A stretch of DNA of 64,000 bases from Neurospora tetraspora (lineage: Eukaryota; Ascomycota; Sordariomycetes; Sordariales; Sordariaceae), in contig NW_026944384.1 of assembly GCF_033439725.1 (NCBI RefSeq), positions 2,294,001-2,358,000 of the forward strand, written 5' to 3'. A model generated the notes under the pieces. It was not told the origin of the DNA. It saw nothing but the letters and a program-made list of their open reading frames with translations, and made no database searches. Of this stretch, positions 11,369-22,044 are shown in pieces. Numbering within the stretch: position 1 is the first letter of the stretch; the number at the start of each line of letters is the position of its first letter. Both the position numbers and the translations under genes were made by a program.

Positions 11369-12361
11369 TCACCTTTCAGCCTTGTCATCATCCGCATCCT
11401 TCCGTATCCTCCTCAGAACGGAAACAGCCAACCACCTCTTCCGGCCCGTAATGTCCAGATCCTCCGCCCCGCGATCCCACGCCCACTCCCGGTCATTCCC
11501 ATCGCAGTCCCTTTCCCACAGCCTCTCCACCTCGAGCCCGACCTCCCTCAGCTTCTCCGCGTCAAAGAATCCCCGCATCTTCTCCCGGCCGGTGTGATAG
11601 CCGCCCACGACCCACGCCCGGGCCCCCGGGTCGTCTTCGCTCAGGAACCACGCGATCGACCGCCGCAGGTTCTCGTGCTGCCACGGCATCCACAGGCAGT
11701 CGGCGCACAGGACGCGGTCGAACGCGCCCTTGTTCTCCAGCGCCAGCGGCGTCTCCAGCTCGCCCCACCCGTGTCCCTCGACCGCGACCCCAACCTCGAC
11801 GCCCCCCCTTGCACCACCTTCCCGATGGTCCTTCAAATTCAACTCCACGTTCTTCCTCAAATTCTCAATCACCACCGGCGCCGGGTAATCCGTCACCAGC
11901 ACCCTCTTGGCGCCCAGCAGCGCAGCCATGAGGCTCGGCAGTCCTGTTCCAGCGCCCATCTCGATCGCCGATCGGCCGCGAATGTCAAAGTCCGCCAGCT
12001 CCGGGACGGATACTTTCTTCCCTACATCAACCGTCCCCGCGCCGGCGCCGGTCGTGTCACCCCCCGGCGTGAGACCCAGCGTGCCGGCCTCGATCAGGTC
12101 TGCCAGCAGCAGCGAGGCGTTCCAGAGGAAGTGGCTAAACAGCGAGCGGTCTTCGGCGATTTTGGGGTCGGATAGCTCGATCCGCAGCGGCTTGGACAGG
12201 TGCGGGGAGGTGTAATGAAGGGCGGTGGAGGCGTCGCCGTGCTGGTTGGTCACGTCGTCGGTGAAGATGACGCCGAGGGAGCCGGCGAAGAGGTCTTCTG
12301 GGTCGCCTGAGGGCTCGTTCTCGGTGGTGTTGATGAAGGAGAGGCGGGCTGTTAGGGCCAT
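11369..12361 (-). CDS. family-16 (NNMT-like) methyltransferase
   Basis: A 330-residue single-exon protein of the Methyltransf_16 group of SAM-dependent enzymes, which in fungi are usually named nicotinamide N-methyltransferase-like; related members methylate lysines of translation factors and chaperones, so the substrate is open. The SAM-binding motif I is AIEMGAGTGLPSLMAALLGA (about residues 133-152), followed by VLVTDYP, the motif II acidic loop. An ADCLWMPWQHENL segment corresponds to the conserved post-II region, and the C-terminal KRWLAVSVL strand is typical. Residues about 95-115 contain a Gly/Thr-rich insert before the core. The N-terminal PEDLFAGSLGVIF and HGDASTALHYTSP blocks match the fungal NNMT-like subgroup rather than Efm7. 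No intron is needed. A soluble cytosolic enzyme is likely. Confidence 0.82.
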   Translation of the reverse strand: MALTARLSFINTTENEPSGDPEDLFAGSLGVIFTDDVTNQHGDASTALHYTSPHLSKPLRIELSDPKIAEDRSLFSHFLWNASLLLADLIEAGTLGLTPGGDTTGAGAGTVDVGKKVSVPELADFDIRGRSAIEMGAGTGLPSLMAALLGAKRVLVTDYPAPVVIENLRKNVELNLKDHREGGARGGVEVGVAVEGHGWGELETPLALENKGAFDRVLCADCLWMPWQHENLRRSIAWFLSEDDPGARAWVVGGYHTGREKMRGFFDAEKLREVGLEVERLWERDCDGNDREWAWDRGAEDLDITGRKRWLAVSVLRRIRKDADDDKAER

Positions 12362-13370
12362 TTTGGGTTGGTTTGGTTTTTGGATAGGTTGGGATGGGTT
12401 GGATGTTTGGGTTTGACTTTTTGATCAGCGAGTGATGATCCGTTTGGGTAAGGTAGGTAACCTAAATAGATGGGTGTTGTTTGTTGGTGGGAGGTAAGTT
12501 TCGTGTGTTGTGAATGTGGTGAGAGGAGGTCGAAGGTGAGTTGACTGAGTGATGCGGTTTTGATGCAAAGTGATGATCAGACGTCTGTCCCTTGCAGAAG
12601 ATTCGTTCTGAGGTTCTGATCGCAAACAGGGGAGAGATGAAGATCCTCTGATCCTCACAGGTTACCGGTAGGTTGGCAGGATATGTGAAGATCTTGACTG
12701 GAGAAGGCCGTCTGGTCTGTGTGGTCTCAAAATTTTGATTCGCCTGCACGATACGGGGGTGCTTGCTATCCTGTTCAGCTTGCCGTTGCCGCTGCTAAAC
12801 TTCTATAACGAGACGATATCCTGAATGTCCTCTGATATATCAACTGAAACCGACGAAGGAACCGATCACAGTGGGTGTTTCTCGCGACTTTTGGCGGGAC
12901 AGAGCTCGAAACAAACTTTGGTGGGCCTAGACTGAGGTAGGGCTAGGAGTTTAGGGTAGTGACTAATCATTTAGTGGCAGGCTTTTCTATGTTCTCCACA
13001 AGACAGTTGTTGATCAACAATCCCATGAAGACACTCTGAATAATGTGCTTCCTGGGTTGAAAGAAAGTTTCAAGAAATCGGGCTGTGGTAGACGTCTACT
13101 AACACAATGTCTGTAAACACCCGATCAAAGGTGTTCATGGTAACTGAGGTTGGAAAGGAAGTAAGAGTAAACTCAAAATTCTATTCAACTAAGCAGTAAT
13201 GAAACAGGTATCGTAGCGTCATTCATCCAACAAGCAAACTAGACCTCAGCAGCCCCAGGTAAACCAAACACGCCTTCAACTTTTCTTCAGCTCTTCTCAT
13301 CATTTCTTCAACTTTTAAAACTCCAACTCTGTCCGCCGCTCGTACGACGACCTCACAAATCCAGTATCAT
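12362..13370. other. intergenic, no gene recognised
   Basis: Contains the 5' region of the methyltransferase and the 3' region of the heme-oxygenase-like gene, both on the minus strand. Short overlapping frames at 12425-12749 look like leader sequence. Confidence 0.5.
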
Positions 13371-15968
13371 TCAAACATTCCCACCAGCACCAGCACCAGT
13401 ACCAGCAAAAGCACCTTTAAACCCACCCCCAACCCACCCAGCAGCCCTCACCACCATCGTCACTGGCAAGAACGTCCACCCCAGCATACTCCTCATACTT
13501 CCCACGCCCCAGACCGCGCCAATGACACCCAGCACAAAGACAAACTTCCACATGAACCTCACCGGCCCGATAGCCAGCAGCGACAATTCCTTGCTCTTCT
13601 CCTTCAACTTTTCTTTGCCGCGCTTCAGCTTCTCTTCAGCGTGATCCATTTTGACCTTGAGTTTGTCTTGACCATGGGCGAGCTTGTTCTTCATTTTGGC
13701 TTTTAGACTTAGGGCTGATGAGCTTGATCCGGATGGGGAAGTAGAGGTAGAGGCGGAGGCAGCTTCGGTGATGGATTCAGTGACTACCACTTCGCTGCTG
13801 GCACCTCCACCACCACCAGCATCAGTACCTTCGGTTTTCTTCTCTACCTTGGTGATATGAGAAGAGAACCAGGACTTGATTTTATGTCGTGAAGATGAGG
13901 ATGAGGAGGATCTTTTCAAGGACGGCCTGTCACCACTACTAACGTCTTCCGTCATCGATCCGCCGGTTCCAGATCTAGATCTGGTGGACTCTTCTTCACT
14001 ACTAGCAGCAGCAGCGGTAAAGGGTTGCTGTCGACCATTACTGCTTCTGCTGCTGTTGGTTTCCACCCTTTCCATCATCGCAGTGTCCGTAATTGTGACA
14101 TATATAGTCCCAGGTTCCCCAGGGCCCGCCGCTACTGTCTCCGTCCTTTGCTGCTGCTCTTGCGATTGCTTCTTCTGCTTGTCAGAATCAGAAGAATCAT
14201 CAGCATCAGATCCGTCGACGTCAATGATGTGGATAGGTACAGTAGGAAGAGAAGGTGCATCCCCACCAGCAGCTGGGTTGTGGTCCGATGTTGGAGACAC
14301 CTTTTCGGTAGATGATTTTCGTCGACGTTCTGCCTCCTCCTCCTGGTCCTGACTCTCAGAGTCCTTTGGCTCGGCTTTCTTGCTGCTGCCGCCCGTGGAA
14401 GGCTTTTTGAACCTGACGGTCTTGCTTCGGATGAGAAGGGAAGACATTTCTGATGACGACGACGGCTGCGCACCGGCTACTGTGCCTTGCGCATTCATGC
14501 TGCTGGTGAACGGGTCGACCAGGCTTCCGGGGCCCGAGGGGGACGACGGTTCCGATGTACGACGGGTGGTGGCCAGCTTGCTCTCGGGTTTCTCTGGCAA
14601 AATAGGACTTTCTGGATTCTCGTCAATGGAGGTGGATTCAGAATGGCTGTGGGAACTGAGGTGAGCAGTCCGGAGACCGCGTTCTCTTGATACAGCGATG
14701 CTGTCGCGCAGTCGACCGCCTTGCTCCATGGGCCGGAGCAAAGAAGCTACCAGGTATGGAGACGGCACGTCTGATCTGTCGCCGCGTTCGTCAAGTGGCT
14801 CATCGATAGAGACAGACCGAGAACGACGATGGTTTCTCATGCCGGGGGCCGTTCGGACACCCCGTTCCTTCGAGAGCATGATGCTGTCGCGTATCCGACC
14901 ACCTTGTTCCAATGGCTTGAAGGACGAAGGTCCCGGTGAGGGTGAAGGTGAATCAGCATCAGCATCAGTTCTCGTCACGTTGATGTCCAGAACGCTGTCA
15001 TCTCTGGTGCCCTCCAAGAAGACATGATCCAGCTGCGAGACAAGTGCGAGCATGTTCTCAAAAACATGAACAGCTTCGTGCACAATCCTCGCCCGCTCCG
15101 AAGTCGTGAGTAAATCTTCCGCCTCCACCAGGCGTCTCTTAAACTCGCGCTTCAGATCTTCTCCGTCTTGGTTGGTGCTGAAGTGGAAGAACCGGAGGCG
15201 CTCACTCATCGGTGCTGTCGCATGGGACTTGTCCGGATATGCGCATGCTTTGTTGAGAGGCATGATGGGATCACACTTTGTCTTCCAGAACTCCGGACCC
15301 GCCTTTTCCAACGAGCTTCTGAGGATGCGGCCCCCGGAGAAGAGAGCCATGTAAAGGACCCATGCGTAGGCGAGTAAAACATGTGGACTCTCGCCCACAG
15401 ATTGTTTGATATGGGTGATGAACTTCTTGAGGTTCCCGTTTTGAGCCGCGACCTCAATCTGCTCATCCACCACGTCCTTGGACCAGCCTGTCAGGCAGCG
15501 TATGTCGGCCCGTAGGCAGTCGGCTCGCATGAGCCCTGGAAGACGGAGGCTTTCGAGGATCGAAAATATGCGTTCAGAGGTGCCGGGGCGTTGAGATAGG
15601 CCCGCATCGCCGCCATCGTGGAATGGGACACGGTGTGAGGTCTTCGGGTCAAGGAGGAATCGGTCTTTTTCCTGCGGTGGTTGCGGAGAAGGCGGTCTGT
15701 TTTGATATGGGGACGGATTCCTGAAGTCTTTCGTCTGCTCCTTATGGGAAAGAAGAATCATGTACCATAACGTCTCGAAGGTGATGTACACCGGAGCCAC
15801 GTGGAGCAGACCGGATACGTAGGTTGAGGGGGTGTTCGCAGCCGGAGGTAGAGCCAGAGGTAGACGGCGGATGATCTGACTGTTAAGCTGGGTATGCACC
15901 GATCTTGTGGCCGCGTTGATCTGGTCTCCGAGATGGGAATACTGGGGAGCGGGACTTGAGCGTTCCAT
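13371..15968 (-). CDS. heme-oxygenase-fold protein with long disordered tail and C-terminal membrane anchor
   Basis: An 865-residue single-exon protein. Residues about 14-330 look like a fungal heme oxygenase-like helical domain: ATRSVHTQLN places a histidine at residue 25 where heme oxygenases carry their proximal heme ligand, and ALFSGGRILRSSLEKAG (SGG at 211-213) matches the Gly-rich distal helix of the family. A Pro-rich loop (about 84-100) interrupts the domain. Residues about 340-760 are Ser/Pro/Glu-rich and probably disordered, and include a duplicated block. Residues about 780-805 are Lys/Glu-rich and helical, followed by one or two hydrophobic segments (FMWKFVFVLGVIGAVWGVG and a second one) that suggest tail anchoring, as in animal heme oxygenases. 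Activity in heme breakdown to biliverdin is an inference; a non-enzymatic membrane role is possible. The ATG at 15968 is chosen because it just precedes the domain. Confidence 0.74.
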   Translation of the reverse strand: MERSSPAPQYSHLGDQINAATRSVHTQLNSQIIRRLPLALPPAANTPSTYVSGLLHVAPVYITFETLWYMILLSHKEQTKDFRNPSPYQNRPPSPQPPQEKDRFLLDPKTSHRVPFHDGGDAGLSQRPGTSERIFSILESLRLPGLMRADCLRADIRCLTGWSKDVVDEQIEVAAQNGNLKKFITHIKQSVGESPHVLLAYAWVLYMALFSGGRILRSSLEKAGPEFWKTKCDPIMPLNKACAYPDKSHATAPMSERLRFFHFSTNQDGEDLKREFKRRLVEAEDLLTTSERARIVHEAVHVFENMLALVSQLDHVFLEGTRDDSVLDINVTRTDADADSPSPSPGPSSFKPLEQGGRIRDSIMLSKERGVRTAPGMRNHRRSRSVSIDEPLDERGDRSDVPSPYLVASLLRPMEQGGRLRDSIAVSRERGLRTAHLSSHSHSESTSIDENPESPILPEKPESKLATTRRTSEPSSPSGPGSLVDPFTSSMNAQGTVAGAQPSSSSEMSSLLIRSKTVRFKKPSTGGSSKKAEPKDSESQDQEEEAERRRKSSTEKVSPTSDHNPAAGGDAPSLPTVPIHIIDVDGSDADDSSDSDKQKKQSQEQQQRTETVAAGPGEPGTIYVTITDTAMMERVETNSSRSSNGRQQPFTAAAASSEEESTRSRSGTGGSMTEDVSSGDRPSLKRSSSSSSSRHKIKSWFSSHITKVEKKTEGTDAGGGGGASSEVVVTESITEAASASTSTSPSGSSSSALSLKAKMKNKLAHGQDKLKVKMDHAEEKLKRGKEKLKEKSKELSLLAIGPVRFMWKFVFVLGVIGAVWGVGSMRSMLGWTFLPVTMVVRAAGWVGGGFKGAFAGTGAGAGGNV

Positions 15969-17051
15969 GGTCGTATCTGTAGCCGGACACTCGTCGGTGT
16001 ATTTGATATCTCAGGTGACAATCTGATAAGAGGTTCGGTTCGGTTGTTGATGCTGGAAAGCGCGCGATATTGGAGTAGCAGCCTTGAGGGTATTACTGAG
16101 GGGGTACAGACATGCTTATGGGGAGAACAAGAGACACGATACACAGGCTGAGACCGTGGTCTGGAAGTAGGACAGGACGGCCCTCCGATCGGATGGATAA
16201 GGATGCTATAAGGATGTATAGATGTTGCAGTTCCGTGAGTGAGATAGGTACCAAAAGAATGGGGGATGATTCTAGGTACTACTGATCATGTCGTAGTATT
16301 TTTCTTTGGATGGATCATAAAAGTGACACGGAGGCGACAGAACTGCAACTCATTCTCCCGAGGAAAGGGGCCAGTCAGGTAGTAGGTAGGAAAGAGCAAT
16401 GACGACCGCATCTTGACCCGATCTAATGAAACCTCTGGCTGTAATGACTTGGGGCAATGACTCCGGCAAACTGTTGGTTCAGACTATGGAAGTGTCAAGA
16501 CCTCTCGGACCATGATGGCGAAAGAGAAAGGGAAGGAGAGATGGGTCCATGCTAGTATCGATGAACTGCGCCTCAAGACTGGCATGTACGCCACCCCAAC
16601 ATCCACAGCCCCAGTGGCTCGTTTGTTACCGAAGTTCTCAAAGTTCTGTCATGTTTCCTCTAAAAAGGGGTCCATAGCCTAGTGTATCTCCTCGGAGGGC
16701 TTCTCGGCTTGACCGATGGGCGATACATGTTCTCCCAGCAGTCGACGGTCAAATCACACCATGCCTCCCTTCATGGGTGACAACCCAACACAATGCGCCT
16801 TGTTAATGGGACAAGAACCAGGCAAATACTATATTTATCATTATGTCGAGGTTCGTGAATATAGACAACTGAATATGTATACGACACCGTTGGGTTGTGT
16901 CCCGCTCTCTCAAGAGCTTGTATACTGGTAGAATGGAAAGAGAAATAGCCAGGATGCCATGCCCAAAAGTAAGAACGCCCGCATCTCTATATGCAATATC
17001 CCATAGATGCCACGCTCTCCACAAAAAGTCACCCAAGAAATCTTCGACCTA
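15969..17051. other. intergenic, no gene recognised
   Basis: Separates the heme-oxygenase-like start and the transporter 3' end, both minus strand. No coding signal or RNA gene was seen. Confidence 0.5.
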
Positions 17052-18774
17052 TTAGACAGCGATAGCTGCGTCGGAAGTACTTGATACTCCCACAACGACC
17101 CTCAGCTCAGCTGTTGTCTGTTGCTCCTTATCGTTCGCATTGGCTTCCCCATTACCATCACCTTCCTCGTGGCTCTCGTTGTTTACAAACACGAAGGAGA
17201 AGACCACGATACCAGCTCCGACCCAATAAATCCAGCTGGAGTATTGGTGGTATTGGATCATCTCGCCAATAAGTGACAGCGGTATCGTAAGTGACAGTCC
17301 GACGGTAACGACTAGCGGCGTGGTGAGGAGCATGGCGTATGCCCATATGATATCGCTGAAGAAGGAAGAGATGGTGTTAATCTGTTTGGATTTGGTTAGT
17401 GTAATTTCTACATCAAACGTCATCGTACTGTGCCTCAGCTTACCCAGATGATGGCCCAAGTTGTGCCGTTTGGTGGTAATTCGAACTAGGAGAAGCAGAT
17501 GTTAGCAAAGGTATGTCCACACCACGCACAGCTCGACAACTCTCCCAGAACATCCCTAATCGCACGATGGGGACAGCTTACAGTCTCGATCCCTGTGACA
17601 TGCAGGATAATAAATAGTGGCCAAAGAAATAGCATATTAAGTACCCCCACAATCCCAAAGAACAGCGTCATGTTCATCCGATCCTCATCAACGGCCCTCT
17701 TCTTCATAACCGTCACATAAACGCCATACACAATGGCACTAAAGAAGGCCATGGCATCGCCAATTGCAATCTCCGTCCTCGACTTCTCCGGGAAGTCTCC
17801 TCGCATCTCATCACTCGCGCCGCTCATGTCCAGCGACGAGATGAGCACCACGCCGGCCAGCGACGCCAGCACTCCCAGAAGCTTCCGCACCGTAAAACCC
17901 TCCACGCCGGCCAGCGCGCAGAAGATCAAAGTCCAGATACTACTCGTCGATGTCAAGATGGTCACGCTGCCGACACTGGTGTACTCGAGACATGCCGACG
18001 CAAAGTAGTTGGCGGCAAACCAGAGCATGCTGAACTCGAGACTGAGCCAGAAGGTCTCGGCCAGGCTGAGCTGCTCAGACTTGTTCGTTTCGACGCTGCC
18101 TGTGTCGTCGACCAGAAGGCTCTCGCCCGCCATCGCCTCTTCGTCGTCGACCGTGGCGACCTTTTGGTACGACCTGCCCTGCCGTATTTCGTACCAGGCC
18201 TCTATCAGTTGTCGCTTCGATGCCGGCCACCCATACTGCATAATGTGTCGGATTCCCATGGGTATTAGGGCGAGGGCGAACATAGAGATGTTGACGTAGA
18301 GGAGGAAGAAGGGCTTGTTATAGGAGCCATCGGCGAACATGACCTGTGAATCATAGACCGACAATTGGCTGTCAGCGTGTGCTCGCACAAGAGAAGAGGG
18401 TAGAGGTACGGATAGGGGTTTGCGCAACTTACACTGGCAAGGAAGTTGGATACCGTCCACAAGAATACCACAACCAGGAGCAATATGATTCCCAGCGTCC
18501 GTCGTCCCATGTTTGTGACCCATAAGGGCATCTTGGAGCGAAAGCTCCCCTTACTCGCTGTTGTCGACACGGAGAGCGAGCGGGATGATCGCCCTCGCGC
18601 AACGAGTTCGACACTTGCTGTTGACGGGGAGTGCGAGTTGCGGTCTACAGCATTGTATGAATCGGCATCGTCGTCGTCTTCGGGCTCGTAGCTGCGGCGG
18701 TGATGGTAGTTTCCGTTTGAGGGCGGCACTAGTTCGGCAGCCGCCGGCGACACTGACCGGGCAGCAGAGACCAT
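17052..18774 (-). CDS. SLC35F/EamA-type membrane transporter
   Basis: Predicted 491-residue multi-pass protein from four exons: 18433-18774, 17582-18343, 17444-17485 (42 nt) and 17052-17381; all joins have GT-AG ends and keep frame. The first about 90 residues are a Ser/Asp-rich cytosolic tail. Then come about ten hydrophobic helices, beginning at GIILLLVVVFLWTVSNFLAS. The block ANYFASACLEYTSVGSVTIL and the following helices, with LGVLASLAGVVLISSLD, are typical of the drug/metabolite transporter superfamily as in SLC35F and yeast Thi74/YML018C. The tail after the last helix is acidic. The substrate is unknown; yeast relatives are vacuolar-membrane proteins, so a vacuolar or Golgi location is only inferred. 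A loop of about 50 residues between the second and third helices carries charged residues. Confidence 0.88.
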
Positions 18775-20259
18775 TTTCTGGGAATCGCGAAATGGCCGAA
18801 AGAAGCTTGAAACACAGCAGGAGTCTCCTGGACAGCCCTGGGGAGTTAAGACAAGCTCGAACCAGAAAACAGAACGCCGAGAGGTTGCAAGATGAGGATT
18901 GACAGGGTCCCGAAGCAGAAAGAGAGAAGAGTCGGGAGATGCGAAACGGACGCAGGGGACCTTATCGGTATCATTGGCTGCTGGGCTAATAGGTGACGCG
19001 GCGTCAGTGGTAGAGAGCTGAATGAGGAACTACAGCAAAGACAATTAGTTACCGGGCTGTTAAGGGTCAGGAAGACAACCTACCAATATTATATCGTCAA
19101 CGCTAACAGAGAGGCTAGACCAGCTGCTTCAGAGTTCAGAGCGCAGAACGACGAAACGGGTCATCCCGAGATATTGGACTGGAAACAGGATGAAAAGGAG
19201 TAAGAGGGGCATATTTACATTTCGTTCCCCTTTGGACGGGAGCCCTTCTCCCCTTGTGCTTGTAGCCACGACGCTCCAAGCCGACACCGCCTATAACTAC
19301 TGTATACCGATCCCGGTAGGGGTCCATAAGGTGGGTTTGTCGCTGCTTCTCACTCCGGGGAAGTGGAATCTCAAAATCTCAAAGTCGAGTAGAGTTGCGG
19401 AGGCGCCATGGGAGTCCCTATGATACCGTCCAGCCCCTGACCCAGTTTCCGCTATTCTCAGTCAACAAAAAGTCGGCGGGCCGTTGAGGTGTCCGTCGCT
19501 TTTTCTACCACTCATGTTCGACCACTGAAGCATCGCGCCATTGCGCTACTGTCGCCAAAGGCTTTGTCATTGGTCCATTGATGAGAATTTTCATTCAGGC
19601 GAAGAAAACAGAAGATGGGATGTGAAGAGGTGAAGTTGAAGAGCCAAGTGTTGTCGTTGCAAGTTGCGAAGAAAAGGTGATGCATCTGTAGGTGAGTGTG
19701 ACATTTCCAGTTGCTGCCGAGACGCATATCGTGCAAGCGTGCATCGCTTATCGGAACACTGATAACGGGCATAAAGAAGCTGCGTGGCATCGCTGCTATG
19801 TAATCTACAGCTCTGTTTGGCCCAGAGTATTGACTTTGGATCATCTGTTACCCAGTGTTGATGGCAGGGTGAAGAGCGCACGAGGTCCACCTTCAAAGCG
19901 GGACTCTTGATTACCAGATATGATCTTATCGTCAGCTATAAACTACCTCTAGAGGCTTGGAGAGGGACGGCAGTCAAGATATTATTAACCTCTCGTACCA
20001 GCACCATGGCCATGTCCATTGTCCATGCTCCCATCTACACCAATGCATATCCATCATTGCTCCCCATCAGTCACAATCACTCTTGCGCAACCCTCTTGTT
20101 CCAAACTCACTGGTCATTAGCATTCCGTCTCTTCAGACCAACATCAAAACCGCATTCCTGTCATACCCAGCGTGATATCATACAAATGAAGACATGAAAA
20201 ACCAAACTCCCTCATAAACCCAAAAAGGAGGACTTGAAACTGGTTAGAGCTCATCCGCC
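18775..20259. other. intergenic, no gene recognised
   Basis: Upstream region of the transporter and 3' region of ypt-7, both minus strand. Several frames of 60-113 codons, none with family resemblance. Some pyrimidine- and ATG-rich sequence near 19980-20200 looks untranslated. Confidence 0.5.
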
Positions 20260-21165
20260 TCAGCATGCGCATCCATCGCGGTCGTTCTCAATGTGGATGT
20301 TGATGGGATCCTGGAAGTCTCCGCTGAATTCCTCCGATTCTTCTTGCATGAGCGCATTTCTGGCGATCACCTCAAAGGCCTGCTCGACGTTGATGGCCTC
20401 CTTTGCACTGGTCTCGAAATACGGAATGTTGCCTTTGGATTGACAAAAGGTCATAGCCCTCTTGGTCGAAATCTGTGCCAAAATGTCAGTAAACAATGGA
20501 GCGCCAACATAAGGCCCAGAAAGCAAAGACATACCACCCTCTTGCTCTCTTCCATATCGATCTTGTTACCCAGCACGACGAACGGGAAGTTATCCGGGTC
20601 TCGCGGAGATGCTTGGATAAGGAACTCGTCTCTCCAGCTGTCGAGCGCATCGAAGCTCTTGGAGTTGTTGACATCGTATACTAGCACGCAGCAGTCGGCA
20701 CCACGGTAGAAGGCAACGCCCAGCGATTGGAACCTCTCTTGTCCGGCCGTGTCCCAAAGCTGTCCGACGAGAATCATGCGTATTAGCAAGTCGTCCAAAC
20801 TGGTTAGACCAGGATATTTGCCGCACACACCTGCATGGTCACTTGGCGGTCGTCCACCAGAACCTCCCGCGTCAAGAAATCGGCTCCGATGGTGGCCTTG
20901 TAGCTGGCACTGAACTTCTTGTTGACCTGTTTTGCGCCAAAGAGCGGGGGTCAGATAACGTCCTCTATGTGTGTGTATCATGATGCATGGCAATAACAGG
21001 CTCGAGGATGGCGTACATATTGGTTCATCAAACTGGTCTTGCCGACACCGCTGTCGCCCAAGATAATAACCTGCCATTGGGAGTCATTGTTAGCTGTTGC
21101 TGTCTAGATGATCCGATTTCGCGGCCGACACTCACCTTGAGAAGGACCTTCTTCCTCGAAGACAT
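20260..21165 (-). CDS. Rab7-type small GTPase Ypt7
   Basis: Predicted 205-residue Rab GTPase acting in late endosome-to-vacuole traffic and homotypic vacuole fusion, where GTP-bound Ypt7 recruits the HOPS complex. Five exons: 21136-21165 (only 30 nt), 21017-21070, 20831-20926, 20535-20759 and 20260-20472; every join is GT-AG and in frame. All G-box motifs are intact: GDSGVGKT (15-22), the switch I threonine in [16 protein letters not shown] (62-70), NKID (125-128) and ETSAK (155-159). The protein ends in CAC, the double-cysteine geranylgeranylation signal. The sequence matches the Rab7 subfamily through its [12 protein letters not shown] and [13 protein letters not shown]-like stretches and has the family's usual length. 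The 880 bp to the divergent 22045 gene probably hold both promoters. Confidence 0.97.
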
Positions 21166-22044
21166 GACGGGCGGTATGGATTAGGTAACGTCGTTCGATA
21201 AGGCGGCTGTTGCTGGGGTTTCGGGGCAATCGTCGAGAATAACAGTCCACCGGTGATGATAATCGAGAAAGACGGGAGTCGTAAGAGTGAGGAGGACGAC
21301 GGGCGCAACAAATGTTGGGTCAGTAGGTCGTGGCAGGCTGCTAGATTCGGCAGTCTAAACAAGGCCAAGCGGCTGGTTTCGATAAGTGAACGTGACCGAC
21401 GTTTTGTTGAACTGGGGGCTGACCACTGAATGCTGCGCTGTTGGAGGAGCGACGGCTGCGACACAACCAGTGACGGAGGTGGTCGCAGCGCTAACACGCC
21501 CTCGACGCACTTTTGGCGCGCCGTCGGGCAGGCACGCACCACTGGTCCAGTCTCGCCAGTGCACAGAGGGGCTGCCGCTGCTTCCTGGAGCCAATGAAGT
21601 CACCCGACGACGCCCAAAGTCGGCCTGGTCCGAGCTGAAACACATTCAGTGCCTTGAACCCGCGGCCCACCATACCCAACGCCAAGGATTGAATGGATGG
21701 AACTCCGTTGATCATTCATCTCCATCATCCCCCCGTCATCCTCCCCGGCCGTTTCTCAAAGAAACAGTCCCAGGGGCAGAAGGGATCGACGCATTGCGAC
21801 CGACTCACATTTCTTCCATTCAGTTTTGTCACACTCTTGATGTACTTGTACGCTTCACAGGAATAACTACAATTACAGACAAACTCTTAACATCCTGCCG
21901 ATTACGCGACTTTGGAAACCGACGGGCCATCTCTCCATCTCCATCACCCAAGAATGGCCCAGTCCCGGTGATCTTCTTGCTCTTCTTACACTCCCTTCTA
22001 GACTTACCTAGTCCTGCCCATGGACATAATCCTCATGCTTCGAC
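21166..22044. other. divergent promoter region
   Basis: Spacer between the minus-strand ypt-7 start and the plus-strand AAA-type gene. It probably contains both promoters and leaders. No motif was strong enough to name. Confidence 0.45.

Noticed and set aside
11318-12175. 285-codon plus-strand ORF
   Set aside because: Antisense shadow of the family-16 methyltransferase.
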